Both the position numbers and the translations under genes were made by a program. 6,724 nt of DNA from CALEUX01 sp964521525. Lineage in GTDB: Bacteria > Bacteroidota > Bacteroidia > Bacteroidales > Marinilabiliaceae. Below the pieces are notes generated by a model. That model had not been told where the DNA came from. It made no database searches and saw only the letters and a list, made by a program, of their open reading frames with translations. The stretch is from NCBI GenBank assembly GCA_964521525.1, contig CAZFTD010000176.1, forward strand, positions 1 through 6,724, written 5' to 3'. Below, piece by piece: positions 5,520-6,724 of this stretch. Position 1 is the first letter of the stretch, and every line of letters begins with the position of its first letter.

Positions 5520-6724
5520 TTAAAGAGATATTTTCCAATGTTTTCTGATTATTATTATAACCATAAAAACGAGTATAGAAGCTTTTAGCATATGGTTTAA
5601 AACAACTGCAAATTCTGTTTCAGCTTTAATAACCTGAAGGAAAATAATTGGACTCCAGATAAGCAATGTTGGATATACATGTCGAAGATTAACTAATTTT
5701 TGCCAAAACCATCCCACTAAAACACCCCAAACAAACAAAAAAATCATACCACCGCTTTTCCCAAAATTGGCATATCCTTCGCCAGCAAGACTAATGCCCA
5801 TGGATGTTCCCTCACTAATATGCAAGCCTGTAAATTTCCTGAAATTTTCACGGCCTCCGGCGGTTTTCTTATCGGGTACGAGAATCCGGGGAACAAGGCT
5901 GGCTATTAACGACTCTCTTATAGAGGTGCCGTTGGCAAAGGGCTCTTTTTCAGGAATGTTATTCATAATGGAGGAAATAATCCAACCCTGGTTTAGCCTA
6001 ACATTCATATCAACATCAGAACTTGGATTAACAATTGAGCCGGTTCGCCACCCTTCAACCGCCAGATTTATAAATAACAATGTTTTATTTCCGGTGTAAG
6101 CGCCCGACCAAACAATTCCACGGTATTCGCCTTTAACCGATTGAATGGTAATGGCCACAAAAATTCCTATTATGGCTAGGGCTAATTTGGAGAGTTGAGA
6201 TAATTTTAATTCGTAAGCCACAAATGTAAAAGTTAGCATGGCCCATAATAATAAATCGTGGAACATCCCAAATCCAATGGAAACTATTGCTGTAAAAGCC
6301 ATTGTACCCCAAAAAACAATCCATCGGTTGGGATTGGAGCTAAATAGCAGATAAATAACCCCAATATACTTTAAGTTGCCTAATAAGTAGAAAACAAACC
6401 CTAAGGCAGCTGGCAACAATCCTGAAAGATAAGGTAGCAGAAACCCTGAAATAATGAGAACAAACGGTAGCCTTGGGTGGTTAGTTAAAAGTTGTTGTAC
6501 CCTTTTTCCCAGTTCATCAAGGTTTGCTTTTACAGGGAAAATGCTTAGCCCAAGCTTAAAAAGTAAAATAGCCGGAACAATATACGACATGTACGTTTCT
6601 TCATCTACATACATCTTGTATTTATAGTGCGTAGTCTCGTTATGATAATCAATAAAGGGGCCGAGAATCCATTGAAGAGAAGCAATGGCTGCCATCAAAT
6701 TGGGAATGGGAATGGATTCCCCCA
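5520..6724 (-). CDS. Multi-pass membrane protein, polysaccharide polymerase-like (5' end outside the window)
   Basis: The frame stays open to the window edge, and the residues there (GESIPIPN, then LMAAIASLQWILGPFIDY) read as part of the protein. The gene is therefore cut at its N-terminus; the in-frame TTG at 6698 and ATG at 6695 are probably internal. The visible part has about nine hydrophobic segments (counted from 6698: near 36-55, 78-100, 101-120, 127-146, 148-163, 172-188, 317-333, 342-357 and 368-384). Between the sixth and seventh lies a loop of about 125 residues, containing RLNQGWIISSIMNNIPEKEPFANG, LVPRILVPDKKTAGGRENFRKFTG and EGTSMGISLAGEGYANFGKSGG. A large loop between two helix groups is seen in Wzy/O-antigen polymerase-like proteins, and I recall similar conserved loop words in Bacteroidota exopolysaccharide loci. 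The polymerase role is inferred from this topology and from the neighbours; a glycan ligase or GT-C transferase is possible. It is the first visible gene of the cluster. Confidence 0.8.
   Translation of the reverse strand, partial: GESIPIPNLMAAIASLQWILGPFIDYHNETTHYKYKMYVDEETYMSYIVPAILLFKLGLSIFPVKANLDELGKRVQQLLTNHPRLPFVLIISGFLLPYLSGLLPAALGFVFYLLGNLKYIGVIYLLFSSNPNRWIVFWGTMAFTAIVSIGFGMFHDLLLWAMLTFTFVAYELKLSQLSKLALAIIGIFVAITIQSVKGEYRGIVWSGAYTGNKTLLFINLAVEGWRTGSIVNPSSDVDMNVRLNQGWIISSIMNNIPEKEPFANGTSIRESLIASLVPRILVPDKKTAGGRENFRKFTGLHISEGTSMGISLAGEGYANFGKSGGMIFLFVWGVLVGWFWQKLVNLRHVYPTLLIWSPIIFLQVIKAETEFAVVLNHMLKASILVFMVIIIIRKHWKISL

Noticed and set aside
5509..5538. A TTG start at 5538 for the small EamA protein
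   Set aside because: It would overlap the upstream gene by 19 bp with a rare start codon. The ATG at 5508 places the first helix at the N-terminus, as is usual in the family.
6693..6698. TTG/ATG at 6698/6695 as the true start of the polymerase-like gene
   Set aside because: The frame continues open to the window edge with residues that fit a continuing protein, so the start most likely lies outside.

Overview
The window looks like a chromosomal segment of a Bacteroidota bacterium, probably a marine or anaerobic Bacteroidales/Marinilabiliales-type organism. This rests on the moderately AT-rich genes with A-rich leaders in place of strong Shine-Dalgarno sites, an AAA_14/DUF4143 ATPase, and intergenic repeats built from modules such as CGCTGATT and CGCAAAGAA, a style I associate with this phylum. 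The taxonomic call is inference. Every protein gene lies on the minus strand, so transcription runs from high to low coordinates.

Right part (6724 down to 2108): a surface-polysaccharide segment. In transcription order it holds a large multi-pass membrane protein resembling a polysaccharide polymerase (its 5' end is outside the window), a 120-residue four-helix EamA/SMR-type transporter, a family-2 polyprenyl-phosphate-type glycosyltransferase, a WecD-like GNAT acetyltransferase, and, after about 208 bp, a clear WecE-type sugar aminotransferase. WecE plus WecD would make dTDP-Fuc4NAc (4-acetamido-4,6-dideoxygalactose). A GT2 enzyme next to a small EamA protein is the arrangement expected for loading a sugar on undecaprenyl phosphate and flipping it. 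I infer a compact lipid-linked Fuc4NAc module that differs from the enterobacterial route, where WecF extends a lipid-linked disaccharide.

The WecE gene carries an extra stretch of about 75 bp (27 codons where the family has 2), in frame and without stops. It lies between the PLP-pyridine Asp and the catalytic Lys and contains a perfect TCCCCC-TTTA-GGGGGA palindrome. It looks like a small palindromic repeat that inserted into a coding gene and is translated.

Left part (1 to about 2075): two blocks of a direct repeat with a unit near 108 bp (1-176 and about 1540-2075) flank a visibly more AT-rich AAA ATPase gene (226-1422). The two blocks share phase and the same order of unit subtypes. The right block is interrupted by exactly 100 N (1617-1716), an assembly gap probably caused by the repeat. 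The ATPase appears to be a later insertion into, or neighbour of, a once longer array. No tRNA, rRNA, CRISPR array or transposase is visible.
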